From contig NC_067195.1 in NCBI RefSeq assembly GCF_000699445.3, forward strand, positions 55,284,465-55,348,464: a DNA stretch of 64,000 bases. Direction: 5' to 3'. A program made the position numbers and the translations under genes. Below the pieces are notes generated by a model. The model made no database searches and had not been told where the DNA came from. It saw nothing but the letters and a program-made list of their open reading frames with translations. Position 1 is the first letter of the stretch. Each line of letters starts with the position of its first letter. Of the stretch, positions 33,301 to 38,158 are shown piece by piece. The stretch is from Schistosoma haematobium. Lineage: Eukaryota; Platyhelminthes; Trematoda; Strigeidida; Schistosomatidae.

Positions 33301-36270
33301 TGCTCTAGTGCGAGCGCGTATTTGCTTGCGTCTTACTGGACGTAGGAAAGATCCTGCAAGGAAACCTCTTAGGGCCCTACTTAATGATAGTCAAGCTAAG
33401 AGTATATTTCAGGAACAACTAGGAAAACAGTTAGGCAGCCATGTATGTGATGCCCACCCCGATGCAGCATGGAATGATATCCGAAAAGCTGTGGAAACAG
33501 CAGTGATATCTGCTAGTAAGGTAAACCAGAAGGTTAGGGAGCAACACTGGATCTCAGCAGCATCTATCTCACTGATAGATGCTCGGAAACACATTCCACC
33601 TGGCTCTGAACATAATGAAGAGCGGAGTCAGCTTAAGCGCAAGCTGACAAGAAGTCTACGCAATGATCGCGAACAGTGGTGGGTAGCGAAAGCAAGAGAG
33701 ATGGAAAAGGCAGCGGCAATAGGTAATAGCAGACAATTGTTCAGACTCGTTAAGGAAACCGGAATTAGGAACCCGACCGTTAGCGAAACAATCTCAGAGA
33801 AAGATGGACATATTATTCATTCTCAATCCAGGAGATTGGATCGATGGGCAGAACACTTTAGGGATCAGTTCAACTGGCCTTCAGCCACACTTCGGTTTCC
33901 CACGATCTCTAGTCAACCTGAATGGCAAGTTAATGTAGGTCCTCCGTCCCTTTACGAAGTTGAAAAAGCCATAGGAAATCTGAAACGAGGGAGAGCAGCA
34001 GGCCCTGACAGGTTTACTCCTGAGATTTTTAAGGTTGGTGGTCCAGTATTAGCAATGAGATTAACCGAGGTCTTAGGTAGAATTTGGGAACTGGACGTAA
34101 TCCCATCTGACTGGTCTCAATCACTGATTGTGCCAGTTTTAAGAAAGGACAAAAGTCCTCTTGTGACAATCACAGAGGAATCAGTTTGACTAATATAGTG
34201 TCTAAAATATTAGCTTCAATAATACTTCGACGCCTAACTAAAGCTCGTGAAGAGCAGACTAGAGAAAACCAGGCTGGTTTTCGACCTGGACGTGGTTGTA
34301 TAGATCAGATATTCACACTACGTCAGGTTCTAGAACACAGACACACATTCAGACGCCCCACAATGGTAGTATTTCTCGACCTTAAGGCGGCATTCGACTC
34401 GATTGATCGTGAGGTTCTATGGCAGTGTTTGTCACTGAAAGGAGTACCACAGAAGTACATTAACCTTATAAAGGCTCTCTACTCGAACACAACTGGTCGA
34501 GTGAGAGCTTATGGCGAACTGTCATCAGAATTGATCACCTCAAGTGGTGTTCGTCAGGGCTGTCCACTCTCCCCATTCTTGTTCAACTTTGTCATTGACG
34601 TACTTTTAGAGATAACACTCTCCTCATCTAAATATACAGGGGTTGAACTTCTACCAGGAGGTTCACTTGTTGACTTAGAATATGCTGATGACATCGTTTT
34701 ATTTGGTGAAGACACTGACAAAATGCAGAGTCTTCTGGCCACTCTAAGCAACAATGCAAGCATGTTCGGGATGCGATTCGCTCCCTCGAAATGCAAAATG
34801 TTGCTTCAGGATTGGGTTACATCGACACCCGAACTAGTGATAGGGAGTGAAGTAGTTGAGTGTGTCGACCGCTTCACTTATCTTGGAAGTCTCATCAGCC
34901 CTTGTGGTTTAGTGTGTGACGAAATCTCAGCACGGATACAGAAGGCTCGACTAGCTTTTGCCAACTTGCGTCATTTATGGCGTAGGCGAGATATCCGTCT
35001 ATCAACCAAAGGACGTGTTTACTGCGCAGCAGTTCGTTCCGTCCTACTTTATGGCAGTGAAACATGGCCGGTAAGAGTAGAGGATATCCGTAGGTTACTA
35101 GTATTTGATCATAGGTGTCTTCGAAACATTGCTCATATATCATGGGACCATCGAGTAAGTAACACAGTTGTTAGGAAACAGGTACTAGGTAAGGATGGCA
35201 AATCAATTGATGAAGTAGTGAAACTTCATCAGTTGAGATGGCTTGGACACGTGTTACGTATGCCCAACCACCGACTGCCTCGACGTGCTATGTTCAGTGG
35301 TATAGGAGTAGGTTGGAAGAAAGCTAGGGGCGGCCAAACCAAAACATGGCACAAGTCCATGAAGTCACTGACAAGTGAACTGAGTCATGTTGGTAGGTGT
35401 AGACTACCTGGTTGGGGACCGCGAGATGACAGCAACCGTTGGTTAGAGACCCTGAATGACATGGCTCAAAATCGTTTGCAATGGCGCAGGTGCATCCACT
35501 CTCTGTGTTCTCCCAAATTCTAATCTTCTGAATTCTTCATGTCCCTTTTTTTTTCCTCTTTCCAAATTTCTTTCACTGGATTATACTCTTTAAATAACAT
35601 CTCCAAACCCTAATCTTCCCGATTACTGCTTATACTCTTGCTACCTCTACCACTACGGGATTTGAATCGACAAGTGCATCTCTGTGCTAATGTGGTGTGG
35701 CAACTCGAACTGATGTACGTACGTACGAAGTTCTACGTTGTTACTGACTGACTGACTGACTGACTGACCTAGGGGAGTTAGACAACCCTAATCCCAAACC
35801 AATAGTGCACATGGGCTTCAGTATTCTGAGGGAACAAATATCTATGTGTTGAAATAAATAAATAAATAAAAAGAAACATACTCAACAATGACAGTTTATG
35901 AAGGCCTAATGCTTTATCGTATTGAGTGTTATTTCTATGTTCAAAACTATTGATAGTTTATTTGATTACAATAGTTTTCTCTTGAATTCCATATACTATG
36001 CTGACTATTATTTGAAGAAACAGACAACTATTTAGTGTATTTAAATTATGGTGAAACGAATTTTGTTAATGGAGGTTAACGGAGGTTAAAGGATCAATGG
36101 GGAATGTTAAGTTCATGAAATATAGTGATTCATAAATATTTACATCATGAAAACGTTGATTATTGAAAGAAATATTGAAAATTATGTACTAACTTTGTAT
36201 ATCGAACCATAGGAGCAGAAATCCGAACAAAAGGTATATCATCTTTTTTATAGCATGAAAATATATCCAT
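9744..36270 (-). CDS. DUS4L: tRNA-dihydrouridine synthase, DUS4 type (six exons)
   Basis: Exons in coding order are 36270-36194, 31303-31182, 27822-27705, 20887-20608, 19055-18815 and 10018-9744. They total 1113 nt, and every junction keeps the frame, giving 370 residues. Dus enzymes are FMN-dependent and reduce uridine to dihydrouridine in the tRNA D-loop or variable loop; DUS4/Dus4p acts on cytosolic tRNA. Motifs in order: [13 protein letters not shown] (FMN-binding start of the barrel), [16 protein letters not shown] with the catalytic Cys, [44 protein letters not shown] and HQQAYWMM. This is the full DUS4L order and is somewhat longer than human DUS4L (about 317), mainly through a low-complexity insert between the KIR and HAR motifs. 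The introns (1.5-8.8 kb) are filled with transposons. The start is the first ATG of the first exon; an upstream non-coding exon is possible. Confidence 0.9.
11071..11536 (+). mobile_element. U unit (short element) inserted in gypsy RNase H
   Basis: About 466 bp, from GCCCCCAAATGCCC to a TAAATAAATAA tail, with flanking direct repeats AACCATCGAAC (11060-11070) and AACCACCGAAC (11537-11547), one mismatch. Removing it rejoins gypsy RNase H to its tether region. It is nearly identical to the copy at 39319-39791, so both are recent. It has no conserved ORF. The head carries GGTCGAAAGTGGGG, which in other copies reads TGGCCGAGAGTGG and resembles a tRNA A box; a matching B box is not obvious. The 3' tail differs from that of the SR2-like LINE, so another LINE probably supplies the machinery. 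Confidence 0.8.
11714..11998 (-). pseudogene. Gypsy RT thumb / RNase H junction remnant
   Basis: Contains [15 protein letters not shown] and [20 protein letters not shown], the connection between RT thumb and RNase H ('L...F.W...C..AF..LK..L'). Downstream, near 11690-11550, [13 protein letters not shown] and [12 protein letters not shown] are visible in shifted frames. They correspond to the RNase H 'SRSLT.AE..Y..I.KEALA.V.AV.KF' block. Confidence 0.65.
12203..12562 (-). pseudogene. Gypsy reverse transcriptase fragment
   Basis: A 119-codon open segment with [48 protein letters not shown] and [14 protein letters not shown] fingers and the first catalytic Asp in LDLAEAYL. The YxDD motif lies in the disrupted sequence below 12203 and is not legible. 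Confidence 0.75.
13010..13330 (-). pseudogene. Gypsy nucleocapsid and aspartic protease remnant
   Basis: A Cys/His-containing stretch near 13310-13220 ([12 protein letters not shown], then KCYIVGHR) resembles paired zinc knuckles. It is followed by [27 protein letters not shown], written here only as landmark blocks: the RIQLNTASN piece is the protease active site, with Asn in place of the catalytic Asp. That change alone would kill the protease. Confidence 0.55.
13690..14038 (-). pseudogene. Gypsy gag remnant
   Basis: The minus-strand reading begins near 14038 and includes [15 protein letters not shown], then [13 protein letters not shown] and KVRIL, the capsid-like block of trematode gypsy gag proteins (an 'F.YDP...F..W..RYED.F' pattern). 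The next frame continues with residues up to 13690. Frames are split by indels. Confidence 0.55.
14460..15549 (+). pseudogene. CR1-like ORF1 remnant with PHD finger
   Basis: Near 14470-14545 the reading [19 protein letters not shown] has the Cys-x2-Cys...Trp-Phe-His-x2-Cys pattern of PHD fingers, which occur in ORF1 proteins of several CR1-clade LINEs. Further along, near 15270-15540, [15 protein letters not shown] and [19 protein letters not shown] resemble the partner-strand region of ORF1 proteins ('I.V.GIPE'). Frames are interrupted between these blocks. Confidence 0.55.
15485..18490 (+). pseudogene. CR1-like ORF2 remnant (endonuclease and reverse transcriptase)
   Basis: The first open piece (15485-16063) runs from ORF1 tail sequence into the endonuclease start [16 protein letters not shown] with GISETWIS. 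The RT follows at 16956-17405 ([51 protein letters not shown]) and 17402-17587 ([24 protein letters not shown]). The FADD box holds the catalytic Asp pair. A C-terminal block near 18250-18340 reads [21 protein letters not shown]. The joint at about 17400 is a one-base frameshift; a TGA closes the second segment right after the FADD box. Confidence 0.78.
16320..16560 (+). repeat. Intrusive repeat with a 36-bp tandem duplication inside CR1 ORF2
   Basis: The stretch does not translate into CR1 protein. It contains two adjacent similar blocks, one from about 16371 (AAAATATCAATCCATCGTC) and one from about 16413 (CAAATATCAGTCCATTGTC), each ending near TTGTTC or CTGTTC. A C-rich segment follows, with TTCCGTTCCCGTTCTTTCCC. 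I believe it is a separate repeat inserted in the LINE; boundaries are approximate. Confidence 0.4.
18815..19055 (-). CDS. DUS4L: DUS4L exon 5
   Basis: 241 nt from a TTTTATAG acceptor to a GTGAGT donor. It encodes [11 protein letters not shown], then [16 protein letters not shown] (phosphate and substrate-binding His-Ala-Arg-Thr), then IPIILNGDV and EMTGCH. The first ATG in this exon (19016) is internal, not a start. Confidence 0.88.
19056..20607. other. DUS4L intron 4, nothing recognised
   Basis: AT-rich intronic sequence with no long open frame. It is the only large DUS4L intron in which I recognise no transposon. Confidence 0.5.
20608..20887 (-). CDS. DUS4L: DUS4L exon 4
   Basis: 280 nt from a TATTCTAG acceptor to a GTTAGT donor. 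It starts [18 protein letters not shown], continuing the NCGCPQ motif, and reaches SAKIRMP, followed by a Ser/Thr/Asn-rich stretch that is longer than in typical DUS4L. The reading stays open past the donor for a few codons. Confidence 0.82.
21050..21610 (+). mobile_element. R1 (RTE) LINE 5' fragment
   Basis: The plus strand has the same 5' UTR as 1100-1345 (AACGCTAACCAGAATAAAC, ATGATGCCTCGTGGTGAAAG) and then the endonuclease start: WNVRTM-like MWNVRTI frame, [20 protein letters not shown] and a [14 protein letters not shown] block in the 115-codon frame 21343-21690. It stops after roughly 90 endonuclease codons, where Penelope-like text takes over. Confidence 0.7.
21611..21805 (+). pseudogene. 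Penelope-like GIY-YIG tail fragment
   Basis: The plus-strand frames give [16 protein letters not shown] and SQSFSITY, then after frameshifts AEAVAI and [14 protein letters not shown]. In the intact Penelope ORF nearby the corresponding text is [19 protein letters not shown] and then [16 protein letters not shown]. So this looks like the C-terminal end of a GIY-YIG module from a second, divergent Penelope-like element in opposite orientation. Short and damaged. Confidence 0.42.
21806..22262 (-). mobile_element. 3' flank of the Penelope-like element
   Basis: Non-coding, very AT-rich sequence downstream of the intact PLE ORF. Near its far end the minus strand reads GCCTGATGACGATC, TAATTGAAAACAATTG, TTCGC. 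The core CTGATGA...GAAA arrangement and the small TTGAAAACAATTG hairpin are suggestive, because hammerhead motifs are known in Penelope-like terminal repeats. The closing G-C pair of stem II is absent, so I do not call a ribozyme. I did not find a matching repeat 5' of the ORF. Confidence 0.4.
22263..24218 (-). CDS. Penelope-like element protein (reverse transcriptase plus GIY-YIG nuclease)
   Basis: One open frame of 651 codons. Landmarks: [11 protein letters not shown] (about residues 7-17), [10 protein letters not shown] (about 97-106), [20 protein letters not shown] with the PLE-specific KVHK block, [13 protein letters not shown] (first catalytic Asp just before), [32 protein letters not shown] (YIDD active site), [11 protein letters not shown], and a C-terminal GIY-YIG endonuclease: [20 protein letters not shown] then [12 protein letters not shown] and [20 protein letters not shown]. 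Penelope-like elements lie outside LTR and LINE classes and relate to telomerase RT. No stop or frameshift is seen, which argues for a young copy. The text starts at the conserved LSLGPKFC region without the usual upstream domain, so the copy is probably 5'-truncated and the ATG at 24218 is incidental. Confidence 0.93.
   Translation of the reverse strand: MSIGKLEALSLGPKFCDSRHRINQLDTDVQFENLFSQTTDLIPTSLEDLAQFKTTLIDSCQQYKNSKGTTNHLLTKQHRDSLTKLGKDETLTITKPDKGGGIVLMNKNDYMGTMLSDPRKFQKITSNYDINNKVERQLANFLKDLKKKRIITTEIHDSIKPTGSFTPQLYGLPKVHKSGLPLRPVLDMYNSPYHKIAKWLVRILEFLHKSVVRNSVKDVFNFTSKVENINVSMKNMISLDVRSLFTNVPLIETIECICKQISGKQINIGLPNDSLKELLLRCTLNVHFVFNDTYYRQIYGIAMGSPLGPILADLFLAKLENGPLNETIKKLDLYCRYIDDTFIIVDQNTSKEELLEEFNSVHPTITFTGESEHDKKLNFLDVTLSRRSDGTLSRSVHRRNRSSCQYTHFCSFTPIRYKRNLVRCLTSRAKQICTVDTLSQELEFINNSLTEIGYPSAFIKKYMYDIIKKSEISTVRKKPLYMKVQFNGDVASDTLKYRLTKVITRTFYAANLALTFSCRLAMSTQTKDKLPELTSSMCIYKFSCSCGDSYIGRTTRQLSQRMSEHLPTWYIKGQIKSIRSSILAHLIDSGHAVDKSKSFRVIYRIPPSFPDGVLSRLVHIAEAIGIRTYNPNLCVQKEYVTPLSLPWPVIT
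24219..24954. other. DUS4L intron 3 sequence, nothing recognised
   Basis: AT-rich sequence between the Penelope-like ORF and the gypsy fragment. No further PLE coding text is legible upstream of the ORF, consistent with 5' truncation. Confidence 0.4.
24955..25590 (-). mobile_element. Gypsy fragment: nucleocapsid, protease, then RT thumb
   Basis: From high to low coordinate: a Cys/His-rich stretch near 25430-25330 ([18 protein letters not shown]), the protease [18 protein letters not shown] near 25235-25180 (active-site DTAS), and, in a new frame near 25110-24960, [20 protein letters not shown] followed by [11 protein letters not shown], which is the RT thumb. The core RT is missing between protease and thumb, so the copy has a large internal deletion. 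The family differs from that at 10-14 kb, which has NTASN in the same position. Confidence 0.68.
26162..26960 (+). pseudogene. Gypsy integrase fragment
   Basis: The first open piece (26172-26627) holds [20 protein letters not shown], with the first catalytic Asp, and [20 protein letters not shown] with the second Asp. A one-base shift near 26625 leads to [19 protein letters not shown], with the catalytic Glu, then a GPY-like tail to a stop near 26960 ([23 protein letters not shown]). All three D,D-35-E residues are present. It runs opposite to the gypsy piece at 25 kb, with no legible RT or RNase H between them. Confidence 0.82.
27005..27500 (-). mobile_element. SR2-like LINE fragment (C-terminal coding region)
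   Basis: The minus strand reads [38 protein letters not shown], then [12 protein letters not shown] and, after frameshifts, the [13 protein letters not shown] region near 27070-27030. Both ends are truncated. It lies about 200 bases from DUS4L exon 3. Confidence 0.72.
27705..27822 (-). CDS. DUS4L: DUS4L exon 3 (catalytic Cys)
   Basis: 118 nt between a TATTTAAG acceptor and a GTAAGT donor. It encodes [12 protein letters not shown] and then [15 protein letters not shown] sequence (here [12 protein letters not shown]); the Cys before PQ is the conserved proton donor of dihydrouridine synthases. It is too short and too fragmented to appear as a long ORF. Confidence 0.88.
28090..28556 (+). mobile_element. 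U unit, divergent copy (DUS4L intron 2)
   Basis: It follows the U order from CGAAATGCTCTCATATG through GAGAGGACGAAAAGC, GGACATGGGCTCTAGGATCC, CCACTGCCTTGTGGATTAGA and ACAAAACCACCTG to a TTTAAATAAATAA tail. The 5' end begins in a CTCTCTCTCTCT run and lacks the first 60 bases of the unit. It is visibly more diverged than the copies at 11 and 39 kb. Confidence 0.75.
28557..30267. other. DUS4L intron 2, AT-rich, no supported gene
   Basis: A frame at 28755-28979 begins at GTG, not ATG, and has a hydrophobic start and a basic tail. I see no supporting promoter, splice or homology evidence and do not call it. The rest has no recognisable element. Confidence 0.4.
30268..30328. repeat. (AT)n microsatellite
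   Basis: About 30 uninterrupted AT dinucleotides. As a perfect alternating run it is self-complementary and likely variable in length; its length in an assembly may not be exact. Confidence 0.95.
31031..31115 (-). mobile_element. SR2-like LINE (subfamily B) 3' terminus scrap
   Basis: Only the last about 85 bases of the LINE: inverted tail CAGTCAGTCAGCTACAACG, then GACCAGGCACATATATGCAT. The AGCTACAACGTAGGACCAGG version marks subfamily B, as at 57756 and 51297. It ends 66 bases from DUS4L exon 2. Confidence 0.7.
31182..31303 (-). CDS. DUS4L: DUS4L exon 2
   Basis: 122 nt between a TTTATAG acceptor and a GTAATT donor. It encodes [20 protein letters not shown] and on to EFTTCS, matching the second beta-alpha unit of Dus enzymes. 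It lies between an SR2-like 3'-end scrap (31031-31115) and the full-length LINE at 31.8 kb. Confidence 0.88.
31618..31811 (+). mobile_element. U unit, left part, split by the SR2-like LINE
   Basis: The first 195 bases of the U unit (CCCCCAAGTGTCTTAGTACG to CACCTAGGGGAGT). The unit resumes at 35768 with the same CCTAGGGGAGT. So the LINE at 31812-35767 inserted into a pre-existing U unit and duplicated CCTAGGGGAGT as its target site. Confidence 0.82.
31812..31847 (+). ncRNA. Candidate HDV-like ribozyme core at the LINE 5' end
   Basis: CCCGATC (31812-31818) can pair with GATCGGG (31841-31847). Between them ACC and GGT (31828-31830, 31838-31840) close a 7-base loop TTGACGC directly against the second strand. 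This is the P1/P3 arrangement of HDV-like ribozymes, and the first base coincides with the LINE's 5' terminus. In the other full copy the pair is CCCGACC/GGTCGGG, a compensatory change. P2, P4 and the catalytic J4/2 strand are not established in this copy. Confidence 0.35.
32149..35523 (+). pseudogene. SR2-like ORF (endonuclease-reverse transcriptase), three frameshifts
   Basis: The open segments are 32149 to about 32180, 32193-33257, 33179-34189 and 34186-35523. One-base deletions relative to the 57-61 kb copy lie near 32175, 33190 and 34140. Endonuclease landmarks: [39 protein letters not shown] (here [11 protein letters not shown]), [11 protein letters not shown] and [14 protein letters not shown] landmarks: [60 protein letters not shown] and [13 protein letters not shown] (YADD active site). 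The C-terminal domain has [22 protein letters not shown] and [13 protein letters not shown] before the stop. The overlapping ATG starts of the pieces are not real starts. Confidence 0.88.
35768..35871 (+). mobile_element. U unit, right part, internally deleted
   Basis: It continues the unit from CCTAGGGGAGTTAGAC through GTGCACATGGGCTTC and GAGGGAACAAAT, then jumps to ATGTGTTGAAATAAATAAAT. About 270 bases of the usual unit are missing between these points. With 31618-31811 it forms one split U unit. Confidence 0.75.
35872..36193. other. DUS4L intron 1 proximal part, nothing recognised
   Basis: AT-rich intronic sequence between the split U unit and the donor of DUS4L exon 1. No coding or repeat signal. 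Confidence 0.4.
36194..36270 (-). CDS. DUS4L: DUS4L exon 1
   Basis: 77 nt, beginning at the ATG at 36270 and ending at a GTTAGT donor. It encodes 25 residues plus two bases, including ISAPMVRYT; the next exon completes Lys and continues LPFR. The [13 protein letters not shown] motif is diagnostic for the DUS4 branch. Confidence 0.85.
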
Positions 36271-37084
36271 AATCCTGGAGAAATAAACAAGAAAAAATAG
36301 GTGTATTGTATGCATTCATTGACCGAAGAATGAACAATTGTTTGAAATCATCATGATTAAATTATTCCAAAGTTGATCTAGCCTGTATAGAAGTAGTTAA
36401 AAATAGCTTTTCCAGGGCATTATTTAAAATCTGCGACCAACTACAAATATCCATCACATCATAATTATTTCATGGTACACGACACCTGTTTCGATATGAA
36501 GTAGTATTACTTAAAGGCAATGGTTTTTAAGGAAGAATACAACAAATTTGATTGATAATAACGTAACCTATTCACCAAGTATGGAGACCTATCTATACGG
36601 CTTTAAGTTGAAAATACTTTTATGGTATAATAGTATTGGAAGTAGTAAAATTTCATCTTTCAAAAGGCTACATCAAAACTCATTCCCAACAATTCAGTGC
36701 TCCTTGATTTCTTAATGCTTTTCCAGACGATATCAATTCGTAATGACATTGAAAGGAGAACTATTACGCCAAAAATGAATATTTCCGAAAATATGAACTG
36801 CAAAAAATAGAGTATTGTCAATGAATTCTTTCATTTTTGCTACTCATTCGTTTTATACCTGTCAATGAATATTTGACTCTGGCTATAGCAAAAAATATTA
36901 GTTTGGAAAACTTATCATTGTAGGACATAAGATGAAAGTTGCTGAAAAGTATTATGTTGTTCAAGTACTTTTTCAAGGACATAAACGTAATAAGAAAACA
37001 TTCAAACACGATCGATACCAGTATAAAATAAAAAAAAATACATTAGGCTTAAAAATATAAGTTTATTATCCACATGCATACAAG
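36271..37084. other. DUS4L upstream region
   Basis: AT-rich spacer that should contain the DUS4L promoter and 5' UTR. No motif can be assigned with confidence. The frame at 36818-37009 is not supported as a gene. Confidence 0.35.
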
Positions 37085-37628
37085 TTGTATGGATGTTTAT
37101 TTTATTATTTTACTTGAAAACATAAATATTGGTACAAGGGGCACCAAATAGATATGTGCCACACAATAACAATGAGGCCGGTATCAGTTATCATTGATTT
37201 GTGTGAAGGCTGTGATACTGCCCGAGTACCCGAACTGAAGCAGGTGGTTTTCTTAGGAACCACACCCGGAGCCTTTGACTTAAAGGTCTAACCCACAAGG
37301 CAGTGGAGCAACGTTAGGACATATAGTCCCATGGTAGCCTGTGACCAACAATAGGTTCAAACGCCACTTATCCCTCAGGATCTTAGATCTCATGTGCACT
37401 ATTGGTTTGGGATTAGGGTTGTCCAACTCCCCTAGGTGGACTCTCCGTGTCCACCAACCCAGTTAAAGCGCTGGAAATTCGCTTTTCGTCCTCTCAGTTT
37501 CGCAAACAACGCACTCGCCTCATTGAGTAGGACTTCCCTGGCAGTGGCCATGTGAGAGCATTTCGAGAGAAAGAGCGGACTCTCCCCACTTTCGACCGCA
37601 CCAGGGCACTTGGAGGCTGTAGAAACGT
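37085..37628 (-). mobile_element. U unit, longest copy, between DUS4L and EXOC7
   Basis: Reading on minus from 37628: CCTCCAAGTGCCCTGGTGCG, CGAAATGCTCTCACATGG, GAGAGGACGAAAAGC, CACCTAGGGGAGTTGG, TCCTGAGGGA, CCACTGCCTTGTGGGTTAGA, AGAAAACCACCTGCTTC, and a TAAAATAATAAAATAAAC tail. About 545 bp with all segments present, which makes it the best reference for the unit. It sits alone in the 1.6-kb intergenic space. Confidence 0.8.
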
Positions 37629-37875
37629 ATAACATAAAATAGCACAATAACGTTATGTATTTGATTAAGCATTTAATTATTGTACGGTATCAATGTAAGT
37701 TTTCAAACTATTTATTACAAAACAAAGAAAGAAAGAGAAAAATAAAAACAGAGAATTCAGTTTTATATTTTGTGGAGAAAACATTGCGAAGGAACTAAGT
37801 CTTTTTTCTTTCAAATAAAGAAACAACTAAAGTAACAAAATCAACGATAACAACGGTATGAAGATCACTATTTCG

Positions 37876-37881
37876 TTTATT
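37876..37881 (-). terminator. Candidate poly(A) signal of EXOC7
   Basis: AATAAA on the minus strand (TTTATT on plus), 23 bases below the EXOC7 stop codon. If used, the 3' UTR would be very short. Confidence 0.45.
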
Positions 37882-37903
37882 TTAAAAAAAGGAAGTATTT
37901 TTT

Positions 37904-38158
37904 TTATTGACGTGTACTGTTAGTTGATGTTCCATTAAACAAATGTCGTATTCGAATTTCAAATTCTTCAACGGACAATTTAATATATTTATCACGATTT
38001 GTTGTGAATGCGATAGACATTGATTTTTCCCAGAAACCACGATATAAAGCGACTAGATCCCGTACTAATTGATGCTCTAAACTATTTTTCAATTCTCGAT
38101 CAGGTATTGAAATAAGATGATGTTGTTTAGTTAAAGTACTCAGTCCATTATTAAAATC
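37904..38158 (-). CDS. EXOC7: EXOC7 last exon
   Basis: 255 nt including the stop, after a GTATTCTAAG acceptor. It encodes DFNNGLSTLTKQHHLISIPD and RDKYIKLSVEEFEIRIRHLF. The KYIK motif and the terminal 'LF' helix are the conserved C-terminal end of Exo70 that contacts membrane phosphoinositides. About 13 residues extend beyond the LFNG. Confidence 0.9.
   Translation of the reverse strand, partial: DFNNGLSTLTKQHHLISIPDRELKNSLEHQLVRDLVALYRGFWEKSMSIAFTTNRDKYIKLSVEEFEIRIRHLFNGTSTNSTRQ

Larger units (their letters stand above)
31812..35767 (+). mobile_element. SR2-like (RTE-type) LINE, full length, subfamily A
   Basis: 3956 bp, flanked by CCTAGGGGAGT target-site duplications (31801-31811 and 35768-35778). 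Structure: a 5' UTR starting CCCGATCGAAGCTGC, one long ORF for APE endonuclease plus reverse transcriptase, a short 3' UTR and a (TGAC)n tail. The length and TGAC tail fit what I recall of schistosome SR2 (about 3.9 kb, RTE lineage). The ORF is broken by three single-base deletions, so the copy is inactive, but substitutions are few. It lies in DUS4L intron 1, antisense to the gene. Confidence 0.88.
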
